Positions 15,251 through 23,265 of a stretch of 64,000 bases of DNA are shown in pieces (within the stretch, counting starts at the first letter, position 1; each line of letters starts with the position of its first letter). The notes beneath the pieces were generated by a model. That model was not told the origin of the DNA. It did no database searches and saw only the letters and a list, made by a program, of their open reading frames with translations. This stretch comes from CAUZIB01 sp963578805. Its GTDB lineage: Bacteria; Acidobacteriota; Vicinamibacteria; Vicinamibacterales; UBA8438. The position numbers and the translations under genes are program-made. The DNA lies in NCBI GenBank assembly GCA_963578805.1, contig CAUZDY010000005.1, positions 1 to 64,000 of the forward strand. Direction: 5' to 3'.

Positions 15251-16630
15251 ATGGAAACGAACCCAAAGGTCGAAACGACCCCAGCGTCTCAGCGCGACCC
15301 CGTGGATCTCGAAACGCGGGACATGATGCTCAACATTGGCCCCGCGCACCCGGCTATGCACGGGATCATCCGGCTCGTGGCCAAGCTCGACGGGGAGAAG
15401 ATCGAGGAGGTCGATGTGGAGGTCGGCTACCTTCACCGCGGCTTCGAGAAGATGTCGGAAATGGTCGATTACAACGGCGTCATCCCGTACACCGACCGGC
15501 TGAACTACGTCTCTCCGCTGATCAACAACATGGGCTACTGCATGGCCGTGGAGAAACTCCTCGGGATCTCGGTGCCGGAGCGTTGCCAGTACGTGCGGGT
15601 CATTATGTCGGAGATCTCGAGGGTCTCGGACCACCTCACCTGCGTGGGCGCAACCGCCATGGAGTTGGGGGCCTTCACCGTGTTTCTCTACATGATCAAA
15701 GCACGAGAGTATCTCTGGGATCTCGTGGAGAAGGTAACGGGGGCGCGCTTGACCGTTACGTACTGCCGCGTCGGCGGGGTCAAGGCCGACCTCCCCGAGG
15801 ATTTCGCCGAGCCCTGCCGCAAGGCTTTCGAGGAGACTCGCAAGGTTATCGACGAGGCGAACGGGCTCCTCACACGGAACCGGATCTTCACGGACCGCAT
15901 GAACGGAACGGGCGTGATCTCAGAGAAAGACGCCATCTCCTATGGGATCACAGGGCCGTTTCTTCGCGCCAGCGGCGGGACGTTCGACGTGCGCAAGGAC
16001 TGCCCCTATGCGGTCTACGAGCAGCTTCCCTTCGATGTACCGGTCGGGACTCGTGGCGATAACATGGATCGTTATTTGGTACGTATGGAGGAAATGGAGC
16101 AATCAATGCGCATCGTGGAAACGGCGCTGCGCGACATGCCACCCGGCCCGGTTCTGGTCAACCCAGAGACCGGGCGTCCGATTCCGGCGGCGGAGATGGT
16201 GGACCTTGCCAAGGTGGGGAACATCGCGGCCGTTTCAGGCGGATGCGCGGTAACCGGGCCAACCCTCGAGGGCTCGGGTCGCGCGCAGCATCCGTCGATC
16301 GCCACCGACGAGAAGCGAGTCTTTCTGCCTCCCAAGGAGGACGCCTACGGCAACATTGAGGGGCTCATGCAGCAATTCAAGCTAGTCATGCACGGCCACG
16401 GCGTGCGCCCGCCCAAAGGAGAAGTGTACCTTCCGGTGGAAGGAGCCAACGGGGAGCTCGGGTTCTACGTGGTGAGTGACGGAACAGGGAACGCGTACCG
16501 GGTCCGGGTTCGCCCACCATGCTTTGCCATCATGTCTGCCCTGCCCAAACTCCTGAAGGGGGGCATGATGGCCGACATGGTTCCTACCTTCGGATCGGTC
16601 AACATGATCGGCGGAGAACTCGACAGGTGA
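15251..16630 (+). CDS. nuoD: NADH-quinone oxidoreductase subunit D
   Basis: 459 residues from ATG 15251 (a GTG at 15245 is two codons earlier; the open frame further upstream is nuoC sequence). 49-kDa quinone-site subunit with NIGPAHPAMHGIIR near residue 31, the HRGFEKM segment, RVSDHL and a C-terminus ending MVPTFGSVNMIGGELDR. In related structures the tip of this subunit and NuoB form the quinone pocket. Its stop overlaps the GTG of nuoEF by 4 bp. Confidence 0.96.
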   Translation: METNPKVETTPASQRDPVDLETRDMMLNIGPAHPAMHGIIRLVAKLDGEKIEEVDVEVGYLHRGFEKMSEMVDYNGVIPYTDRLNYVSPLINNMGYCMAVEKLLGISVPERCQYVRVIMSEISRVSDHLTCVGATAMELGAFTVFLYMIKAREYLWDLVEKVTGARLTVTYCRVGGVKADLPEDFAEPCRKAFEETRKVIDEANGLLTRNRIFTDRMNGTGVISEKDAISYGITGPFLRASGGTFDVRKDCPYAVYEQLPFDVPVGTRGDNMDRYLVRMEEMEQSMRIVETALRDMPPGPVLVNPETGRPIPAAEMVDLAKVGNIAAVSGGCAVTGPTLEGSGRAQHPSIATDEKRVFLPPKEDAYGNIEGLMQQFKLVMHGHGVRPPKGEVYLPVEGANGELGFYVVSDGTGNAYRVRVRPPCFAIMSALPKLLKGGMMADMVPTFGSVNMIGGELDR

Positions 16631-18426
16631 CGTTGTCAGATCTCGAAGGACCGGCTGAGGAAATCCTGCGGCAATACGAGTATCCGAAGGCGGCGATGCT
16701 GCCGCTCCTCTGGCTCGTGCAGCAGAACCAGGGCTACGTCTCGCAGGAGGCCGAGGCGTGGGTTGGAGGCCAACTGGGCGTGGCCCGTTCCCACGTACGA
16801 GAGGCGGTTTCTTTCTACAATATGTTCCACACCAAGCCGGTGGGACGGCGCGAGCTGCGGGTCTGTACGAGCCTGCCATGCCTCTTGCGCGGAGCTGGCG
16901 ACCTGCTTAAACAAATCGAGGGGCGCCTGGGAATCCGCCCGGGCGAAACGACGCCGGGTGGCGAGGTTCTCCTCACGGAAGTCGAGTGCCTGTGCGCCTG
17001 CGAGATGGCCCCCATGGCCCAGCTCGATGAGCGCTTCGTCGGGCCTCTCGAGGGAGGGACCGTCGACAAGATCATTCAGGACGCCCTCATCGAACCCGGC
17101 CAGCCGGAAGCGACCCCGGACCCTGATCCCTTCATCTGCTCGAATGGGCCTGTTCTCTCCCCGCGGTTTAAGAACACCGAGGGGACCTGGTTCGAGGACT
17201 ACATCGCAGACGACGGATACGTCGCGGCCAGAAAAGTCCTTACCTCTATGACTCCGGAACAGGTGATCGACGAGGTTTCTAAGCCAAACCTGCGCGGTCT
17301 GGGCGGGGCGGGTTTTCCGGCCGGTCGGAAATGGTCCTTTGTGCCCAAGGACACGACCAAGCAGAAATTTCTCGTGGTCAACGCAGATGAGGGCGAACCC
17401 GGCACGTTCAAGGACCGTTACATCATGGAGCGGGACCCTCACAACCTTCTTGAAGGCATAATCATCGCAGCCTATGCCATCGGCAGTCATAAGGCCTATG
17501 TCTACATTCGGGGCGAGTACTTCCGGTCGGCCGATCGCTTGCAGCGCGCCATCGGTGAGGCCCTGGACCAGGGTTGGCTTGGCAAGGACATCCAGGGAAC
17601 CGGCTTCGACCTGGAAGTCGTGATCCACCGTGGGGCCGGTGCTTATATCTGCGGCGAAGAAACCGCGCTCCTCACTTCGCTCGAAGGCGGAAAGGGCTTT
17701 CCCCGGCTCAAGCCTCCCTTCCCCGCAATCTCGGGTTTGTTCTCATGTCCCACCATCGTCAATAACGTGGAGACCTTGGCTTGCGTGCCGTTCATTCTGC
17801 GTAACGGACCCGAACACTTTGCCGGCCTCGGCACGGCCAGGCAAGGTGGCACGCGTCTGGTCTGCGTGAGCGGGCATGTCGTGCAGCCTGGCGTGTACGA
17901 GGAGTCGGCCGGTATTACATTGAGGGCACTCATAGAGAAAGCCGGTGGTGTGCGCGATGGAAACAAACTCAAAGCCGTCATCCCCGGCGGTATTTCGGCC
18001 AAGATTCTGACCGCCGATGAGATCGACGTGGCCATCGACTTCGATTCACTCCTGGCCGCGGGCAGCATGGCCGGGTCTGGGGGTGTGATCGTGATGGATG
18101 AAACTACCAGTATGGTCGAGGCGCTCGGTGCCGCGGCTAAGTTCTTCGCCGACGAATCCTGTGGTCAGTGCTCGCCGTGCCGTGAAGGGACCGGCTGGGT
18201 TCATCGTATTTTGAGCCGCATCCTCGATGGGAAAGGGAAGGTTGAAGACCTCGACGACCTCCTTACCATCACAGCTGGCATGGAAGGCAACACGATCTGC
18301 GTGTTCGCGGACGCGGCCGCCTGGCCCGTCCAGTCGTATATTGAAAAATTTCGGCACGAGTTTGAAGAGTTCATCCGTACAGGTTCCCGCGCTGAGGACA
18401 AGGAGGTCGGTGCATGCTCAGCCTGA
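16627..18426 (+). CDS. nuoEF: Fused NADH-quinone oxidoreductase subunits E and F
   Basis: One uninterrupted 599-residue frame from GTG 16627. Residues 1-153 are NuoE with the 2Fe-2S (N1a) ligands C80, C85, C121 and C125. A linker at about 155-168, rich in proline and acidic residues (IEPGQPEATPDPDP), leads into NuoF. NuoF has FMN/NADH motifs RGLGGAGFPAGRKW (223-236), NADEGEPGTFKDR (252-264) and GAGAYICGEETAL (337-349), and N3 ligands C512, C515, C518 and C558. Together they form the NADH-oxidising tip of complex I. No start codon with a ribosome site is visible at the junction, so a true fusion is more likely than two proteins. Confidence 0.95.
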   Translation: MTLSDLEGPAEEILRQYEYPKAAMLPLLWLVQQNQGYVSQEAEAWVGGQLGVARSHVREAVSFYNMFHTKPVGRRELRVCTSLPCLLRGAGDLLKQIEGRLGIRPGETTPGGEVLLTEVECLCACEMAPMAQLDERFVGPLEGGTVDKIIQDALIEPGQPEATPDPDPFICSNGPVLSPRFKNTEGTWFEDYIADDGYVAARKVLTSMTPEQVIDEVSKPNLRGLGGAGFPAGRKWSFVPKDTTKQKFLVVNADEGEPGTFKDRYIMERDPHNLLEGIIIAAYAIGSHKAYVYIRGEYFRSADRLQRAIGEALDQGWLGKDIQGTGFDLEVVIHRGAGAYICGEETALLTSLEGGKGFPRLKPPFPAISGLFSCPTIVNNVETLACVPFILRNGPEHFAGLGTARQGGTRLVCVSGHVVQPGVYEESAGITLRALIEKAGGVRDGNKLKAVIPGGISAKILTADEIDVAIDFDSLLAAGSMAGSGGVIVMDETTSMVEALGAAAKFFADESCGQCSPCREGTGWVHRILSRILDGKGKVEDLDDLLTITAGMEGNTICVFADAAAWPVQSYIEKFRHEFEEFIRTGSRAEDKEVGACSA

Positions 18427-20054
18427 CCATCGACGGCCGTGAGGTCGGCGTACCAGAGGGCACGACGGTCATCCAGGCTGCGGAAAAGCTGGGGATCTTT
18501 ATTCCGCGCTACTGCTACCATCCTGGGCTCTCTATCGCGGGAAATTGCCGCATCTGCCTCGTGGACGTGGAAAAGTCTCCCAAGCTTCAGATCGCCTGCA
18601 ACATGCCCGTGACCGACGGGATGGTCGTGCACACCAAGAACGAGAAGGCCGAGGCTGGCCGGCGCGCGGTGCTGGAATTCCTCCTGGCTAATCACCCACT
18701 CGACTGCCCAGTGTGCGACCAGTCCGGTGAGTGCGACCTACAGAACTTCTACATGAACTTCGGGCTCTACAACCCTCGGTTCAGGGAGCACAAGGTCAAG
18801 AAACAGAAGGCCGTGACGCTTGGCCCCCATGTGATGCTGGACCAGGAGCGATGCATTCTGTGCTCCCGGTGCGTTCGCTTTACCGACGAGATTACCAAGA
18901 CCGGCGAGTTCGGCATCTTCAACCGGGGAGACAAAGCCGAGCTGGGGATCTACCCCGGTGAGGTACTCGACAACCCGTACTCGGCCAACGTAGTGGACAT
19001 CTGCCCAGTGGGGGCTCTGACCGAGAGCGATTTCCGCTTCAAGGCGAGGGTGTGGTACCTCTCGAGCGCCCACACCGTATGCAACGGATGCAGCCAGGGG
19101 TGCAACATCGACATGCACTACGTGCTCGACAGGCCGCACCTCAATGACGGGGCCCGGATCGTGCGAGTCAAGCCGCGCTACAACCCGGACGTCAACCAGT
19201 GGTGGTTGTGCGATGAAGGGCGCTACGGCCTTGGCTGGTTGGATTGCGAGCGACTTACAGAGGTGCGCACTGCGAATGGTGCTGATGCAACGTGGGATCA
19301 AGCCCTCACCGCGATTTCGACGACTCTAGCGGGGGTAAGCGCGGAAGAAGGAGGCGCGCGGGTCGGCGTGATCGCCTCGGCCCAGCTCACAAATGAAGAG
19401 CTCTTCTTGATCCGAGAGATTTTTCAAGGCGCTCTGGGCGCCCGGGTCACCGCCTCTGTTCCTGAGAAGCCTGGATCCTCTGACGACCTGCTTATCAAAG
19501 CGGACAAGAACCCCAACACGTTGGGGGCAACCCTGCTGGGCTTGGCCGGTCCGGGTGCACCCGACGCCGGACAGATCGTGGAGGAGGCGTTTGCCGGCAA
19601 ACTCGATGTCCTGTGGGTCTTCGGCCACGACATGGTGGAGTTCTTCGGGGAAGAGAGGGTCCGAGAGCTTTCAGAAAAGGTGGGATTGTTTGTCTTTTCT
19701 GGCACGAACGAGAACCCAACCACGTCGTTCGCCCATTGGGTTCTTCCCACCTCCGGCTATGTCGAGAAGGACGGGACCTTCGTGAATTGCCACGGCCGGG
19801 TTCAGCGCATCGGCTCGGCCTTTCCTCCACTTGGAGACTCCCGACAGGATTGGCGCATTCTTCTGGAATTGGCCGAGTTGTTGGGTCTGCCGCTTGAGTG
19901 GCGGGATCCGCAGCAGATTTTTCTCGGGCTGGCCAAGGCCGAGGCGCCCTTTGCGGGGTTGAACTACGAGGCAATCGGAGAACAGGGAGTTGAAATCACG
20001 CCGACCGGTTCCGATTCGGGAGCGGGAGCGAGAACAGGTGCAGCTGCGCCGTGA
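18414..20054 (+). CDS. nuoG: NADH-quinone oxidoreductase subunit G (short form)
   Basis: 546 residues, short for NuoG (often 680-900). All cluster ligands of the N-terminal half are present: N1b C34/C45/C48/C62, N5 H94/C98/C101/C107, N4 C147/C150/C153/C197, and the optional N7 set C223/C226/C230/C266. The shortening is therefore in the molybdopterin-oxidoreductase-like C-terminal domain, where only about 275 residues remain. It carries electrons from NuoEF towards NuoI. ATG 18414 lies 13 bp inside nuoEF. Confidence 0.95.
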   Translation: MLSLTIDGREVGVPEGTTVIQAAEKLGIFIPRYCYHPGLSIAGNCRICLVDVEKSPKLQIACNMPVTDGMVVHTKNEKAEAGRRAVLEFLLANHPLDCPVCDQSGECDLQNFYMNFGLYNPRFREHKVKKQKAVTLGPHVMLDQERCILCSRCVRFTDEITKTGEFGIFNRGDKAELGIYPGEVLDNPYSANVVDICPVGALTESDFRFKARVWYLSSAHTVCNGCSQGCNIDMHYVLDRPHLNDGARIVRVKPRYNPDVNQWWLCDEGRYGLGWLDCERLTEVRTANGADATWDQALTAISTTLAGVSAEEGGARVGVIASAQLTNEELFLIREIFQGALGARVTASVPEKPGSSDDLLIKADKNPNTLGATLLGLAGPGAPDAGQIVEEAFAGKLDVLWVFGHDMVEFFGEERVRELSEKVGLFVFSGTNENPTTSFAHWVLPTSGYVEKDGTFVNCHGRVQRIGSAFPPLGDSRQDWRILLELAELLGLPLEWRDPQQIFLGLAKAEAPFAGLNYEAIGEQGVEITPTGSDSGAGARTGAAAP

Positions 20055-21142
20055 TAGAAGACGTGATCATCAAGCTCGCCTTGTCGGGCTTTGTCCTCTT
20101 CGCGGTGTTGAACCTGGCGGGGTTCCACACCTGGGTGGAGCGGAAGCAGTCCGCGCTCATACAGGACCGGATCGGGGCCAACCGCGCACCTATCTTCGGG
20201 TTTCGGGCGTTGGGACTGTTCCACGGTATAGCCGACGCGGTAAAGATGTTCACCAAGGAGGACATTATTCCGCACCGCGCGGACAGAACCCTCCACACCC
20301 TGGCCCCCTTCTTCTCGGTCTTCTTCGCCCTGGTGACCTTTGCGGCGATCCCCTTCGGGGACCGTCTCATCATCGGAGACCGGGTCATCGTCCTCCAAGT
20401 CGCCAAGATCGACGCTGCGCTGCTCTACGTCTTCGCCATGCTCTCCCTCGGGGTATACGGTGTAATTCTGGCCGGCTTCGCCTCGCGAAACAACTACGCC
20501 ATCATGGGTGGACTGCGGGCCACCGCTCAGATGATCTCCTACGAGATCGCTTTGGGTGTGTCCATCATTGGTGTGGTCATGGTCTACGAAACAATGGATC
20601 TGTCCGAGCTCGTGCGGGCACAGGGGCAGACGATCGGCGGCTGGATTCCCTTTTGGGGCATCCTGACGCAGCCCGTGGCCTTCTTCGTTTTCGTGACGGC
20701 GGCCCTGGCCGAGACCAAGAGGCCCCCTTTCGACCTGCCCGAGGCCGAGTCTGAGATTATCGGGTACTTCGTGGAATACAGTGGCATGAAGTTCGGGATG
20801 TTCTATCTCACGGACTTTCTGGAGACAATCGTCGTGGCTGTCCTTGCGACCACACTCTTCTTCGGCGGATGGCAGGTGCCCTTCCTCCTGCCGGACGGGT
20901 TCCACTTCCCATGGGGAGGAGAGTTTCTCGTCTCCAATTGGGTCTACGTCCTTCTCGGCTTCGCGAGTTTTTCGATCAAGTCTCTCGTTTTTATGTTTGT
21001 GTTCATGCAGCTGCGTTGGACACTGCCGCGCTTCCGCTACGATCAGCTTATGAGGCTGGGCTGGAAGGGGCTTTTCCCGATCGCGGTGGTCAACGTCGTA
21101 GTGACGGCCCTTGTGCTAGTCATCTTTGGGGAGGCGCGCTAA
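20051..21142 (+). CDS. nuoH: NADH-quinone oxidoreductase subunit H
   Basis: 363-residue membrane subunit with about eight helices that forms the quinone entry chamber and the link to the antiporter modules. Conserved segments are WVERKQSALIQDRIGANRA near residue 32, GLFHGIADAVKMFTKEDIIP near 55, the loop ETKRPPFDLPEAESEI near 221 and FVEYSGMKFGMF. GTG 20051 overlaps the nuoG stop; the TAA shares one base with the ATG of nuoI. Confidence 0.96.
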   Translation: MIEDVIIKLALSGFVLFAVLNLAGFHTWVERKQSALIQDRIGANRAPIFGFRALGLFHGIADAVKMFTKEDIIPHRADRTLHTLAPFFSVFFALVTFAAIPFGDRLIIGDRVIVLQVAKIDAALLYVFAMLSLGVYGVILAGFASRNNYAIMGGLRATAQMISYEIALGVSIIGVVMVYETMDLSELVRAQGQTIGGWIPFWGILTQPVAFFVFVTAALAETKRPPFDLPEAESEIIGYFVEYSGMKFGMFYLTDFLETIVVAVLATTLFFGGWQVPFLLPDGFHFPWGGEFLVSNWVYVLLGFASFSIKSLVFMFVFMQLRWTLPRFRYDQLMRLGWKGLFPIAVVNVVVTALVLVIFGEAR

Positions 21143-21753
21143 TGGCGACAATAGTCGTCCGCAGACCGGAGCTGACGTTTTGGGAAAAGCTTTATATCCC
21201 CCAGATCGCCAGCGGCCTTAAGATCACGTTCAGGCACTTCTTCCGAAATCTCTTGCTCCACACGGTCCACCTCATGGGCTACCTGAAGCACCTTCCCGCC
21301 TCGGCTACCATCCAGTATCCCGAGGAGCTCAGGCCTCTCATGTCGAGATTCCGAAGCCGCCACAGGCTTACCGTGCGCGAGGACAACACGCCGCGGTGCG
21401 TCGGGTGCATGCTCTGCGAAACAGTGTGCCCGGCCAAGTGCATCACTATTGTGCCTGGCGAGCATCCCGATGCCCACATTGAGAAGTACCCAGTCCGCTT
21501 CGACATTGACCTCGGTGTTTGCGTCTATTGCGGGTACTGCGTCGAAGTGTGCCCTGAAGACGCGATCCGGATGGACACAGGAATCCTCGACCTGGCGAGT
21601 TACTCGAGGGAGGCCATGAAGCTTGACATCCACGAGTTGATGGATCCTGGGTTGCGTAAACCGCTCAGCGACTGCAGCTTGAAGTTTCCCCACAAATGTG
21701 AGCTAACCGGTGGAGAGGTGAAGGGTAGTTGGGCTGCCGTTGACGGGGTATAG
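21142..21753 (+). CDS. nuoI: NADH-quinone oxidoreductase subunit I
   Basis: 203 residues with two 4Fe-4S ferredoxin motifs: C86/C89/C92 plus C137 around the first (N6a) and C127/C130/C133 plus C96 around the second (N6b), within CVGCMLCETVCP and CVYCGYCVEVCP. It passes electrons from NuoG to NuoB. ATG 21142 gives the conserved start; the longer open frame upstream is nuoH in another phase. It is the last gene of the nuo block; 76 bp later the remains of nqrF begin. Confidence 0.95.
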   Translation: MATIVVRRPELTFWEKLYIPQIASGLKITFRHFFRNLLLHTVHLMGYLKHLPASATIQYPEELRPLMSRFRSRHRLTVREDNTPRCVGCMLCETVCPAKCITIVPGEHPDAHIEKYPVRFDIDLGVCVYCGYCVEVCPEDAIRMDTGILDLASYSREAMKLDIHELMDPGLRKPLSDCSLKFPHKCELTGGEVKGSWAAVDGV

Positions 21754-21829
21754 GACAAGACTGCCCAAGTGACGGAGTGTCCACTCCACAGAAAAACAGC
21801 CTCTAGCATCCAGAGTCTCTCACGGTGAC

Positions 21830-21925
21830 TTGTGTGGTCCGCCGATGATGCTGAAAGCCTGCATGGACGTGCTCGACAACCTTGGCGTCGAACCTGAAAA
21901 TACCTTGTTCGATGACTTTGGCTAG
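21830..21925 (+). pseudogene. nqrF: nqrF remnant: C-terminal 31 codons of Na+-NQR subunit F
   Basis: Reading from 21830 gives LCGPPMMLKACMDVL, then DNLGVEPENTLFDDFG and TAG at 21923-21925. The CGPPMM nucleotide-binding motif followed about 20 residues later by a terminal LFDDFG is the C-terminal signature of NqrF, the NADH dehydrogenase subunit of the sodium-pumping NADH:quinone oxidoreductase. Upstream the frame loses similarity at once and meets a TGA at 21770, so no intact gene exists. The stop overlaps the GTG of apbE by one base, the coupling expected of an intact nqrF-apbE operon. 21754-21829 holds nothing I recognise. Confidence 0.82.
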
Positions 21926-22965
21926 TGTCGTCAAAACGTGCTTCGGCTTACCTTGCCCTCGTTGTTCTCCTGACCGCTAGCTGCACGTCCCCTGACCCGA
22001 TTCCGCAGCACACGTTTCAGGGTAGGACGATGGGAACCACCTTCTCGGTAACGGTGGTGGGCGAGCGGTTGTCCGCGGATGCGGCTGAACACCTGCGCGT
22101 CGCGATTGACGACCAGCTGGCGAGCCTCGACGCGATGATGTCGACCTACGATTCCGAGTCTGAGGTCTCGCGCTTCAATGCATGGACATCGAGCGACTGG
22201 TTTCCAGTTTCACCGGAGACTGCAACGGTGTTCCTGAGGGCGAGGGAGATCAGCGAGGCAACCGATGGCGCATTCGATGTCACCGTGGGGCCACTGGTGG
22301 ACGCGTGGGGATTCGGACCGCCTGGACCGCAGCCGACAGCACCGTCAGACGCCGACATTGCGCGTCTGCTCACGACGGTCGGTTTTGAGCAGATCGAAAT
22401 CGACGGTTTGGCCCCGGCCATTCGTAAGACGCATGTCGATGTGCGCAGCGACCTGTCGGCGGTGGCCAAAGGCTATGCCGTCGACCGTGTGGCTGATCTC
22501 CTGGACCGTTGTGGGTACAACGCGTATCTCGTCGAGATTGGAGGTGAGATTCGAACCCGCGGCCGCCGGGCCGGAGGGCAGCCGTGGCGGGTCGGCATCG
22601 AGCAGCCAGCCGACGGACCGTTCTCGTTGCAGCGAGTGATTGAACTGAGTGATGCTTCGCTGGCAACGTCTGGTGACTACCGGAACTACATTGAGGGCAA
22701 TGGTGTGAGGATCTCCCACACGATCGACCCGAGAACCGGCCGGCCAGTCACGCATTCACTTGCCTCTGTCAGCGTAATCGACGCCCTGTGCGTTCGGGCC
22801 GACGCGCTGGCCACCGCACTAGAAGTACTGGGCCCTGACGAGGCGTATGCGCTTGCCTCGGAACGCGGCTGGGCCGCACTGCTCATCATCCGGGACGACG
22901 CCGGCACGTACCGAGAACGATCAACCCCTGCGTTTTTGGCCCGCGTAGGGATCTCGGTGCGGTAA
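21925..22965 (+). CDS. apbE: FAD:protein FMN transferase lipoprotein
   Basis: 346 residues. The N-terminus is a lipoprotein signal with lipobox LTASC (Cys about 20), placing the mature enzyme outside the inner membrane. ApbE motifs: FQGRTMGTTFSVTV near 31, MMSTYDSESEVSRFN near 71, VDVRSDLSAVAKGYAVDRV near 171 and the catalytic-region SHTIDPRTGRPVTHS near 260. It covalently attaches FMN from FAD to Thr of NqrB and NqrC (or RnfG and similar proteins). GTG 21925 overlaps the nqrF stop. With nqrA-E absent here, its present target is unknown; an nqr or rnf copy elsewhere is possible. Confidence 0.93.
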   Translation: MSSKRASAYLALVVLLTASCTSPDPIPQHTFQGRTMGTTFSVTVVGERLSADAAEHLRVAIDDQLASLDAMMSTYDSESEVSRFNAWTSSDWFPVSPETATVFLRAREISEATDGAFDVTVGPLVDAWGFGPPGPQPTAPSDADIARLLTTVGFEQIEIDGLAPAIRKTHVDVRSDLSAVAKGYAVDRVADLLDRCGYNAYLVEIGGEIRTRGRRAGGQPWRVGIEQPADGPFSLQRVIELSDASLATSGDYRNYIEGNGVRISHTIDPRTGRPVTHSLASVSVIDALCVRADALATALEVLGPDEAYALASERGWAALLIIRDDAGTYRERSTPAFLARVGISVR

Positions 22966-22980
22966 AACAGATGGAGCGTC

Positions 22981-23265
22981 ATGGGGCTGTTCCTTCTGTC
23001 GCTCGCCGTGTTCGCGGTGGTCATGCTGGCTATGGCTGTGAGTGTGATCGTCAAATACCCGTGTCTCCGTGGTTCGTGTGGTGGGTCGGAGGTCGTCGGA
23101 CCCGATGGTAGCGCACTTTTTTACTCTACCTGTCCGAACGGTCCCCGGGCCGCGCTGAGTAGCATCCTAGGCCTGCTGCGATTTCCCCACCTCAGCCACC
23201 TTCGTCAAGACGCTGACGAGGCTATCGTCATCGCTTGGTGCGACGGTTCTCAGATCGATAAGTAG
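22981..23265 (+). CDS. nqrM: NqrM-like Na+-NQR maturation protein (altered C-terminus)
   Basis: 94 residues. One transmembrane helix (about 3-24), then PCLRGSCGG with C28 and C33 and a third cysteine in YSTCPNGP (C51). A membrane helix followed by GSCGG matches NqrM (DUF539), needed for iron delivery to the NqrD/NqrE site. Canonical NqrM has a second tight cysteine cluster after GSCGG; here there is only C51, and the last 32 residues overlap the convergent selA gene by 99 bp and look unrelated. It follows apbE by 15 bp. I am fairly sure of the family, less of its integrity. Confidence 0.65.
   Translation: MGLFLLSLAVFAVVMLAMAVSVIVKYPCLRGSCGGSEVVGPDGSALFYSTCPNGPRAALSSILGLLRFPHLSHLRQDADEAIVIAWCDGSQIDK

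Noticed and set aside
16636..17628. 330-residue antisense frame across nuoEF
   Set aside because: Runs opposite to a gene with every catalytic motif intact; composition typical of antisense high-G+C DNA.
16627..18426. nuoEF fusion as a sequencing artefact
   Set aside because: The linker reads cleanly in one frame with sensible composition and there is no nearby stop/start pair that a single indel would restore, so I keep it as a fusion, pending read evidence.
19990..20754. 254-residue plus-strand frame over nuoG/nuoH
   Set aside because: Arg/Gly/His-rich out-of-phase reading of nuoH; no domain and no ribosome site, while nuoH itself is complete.
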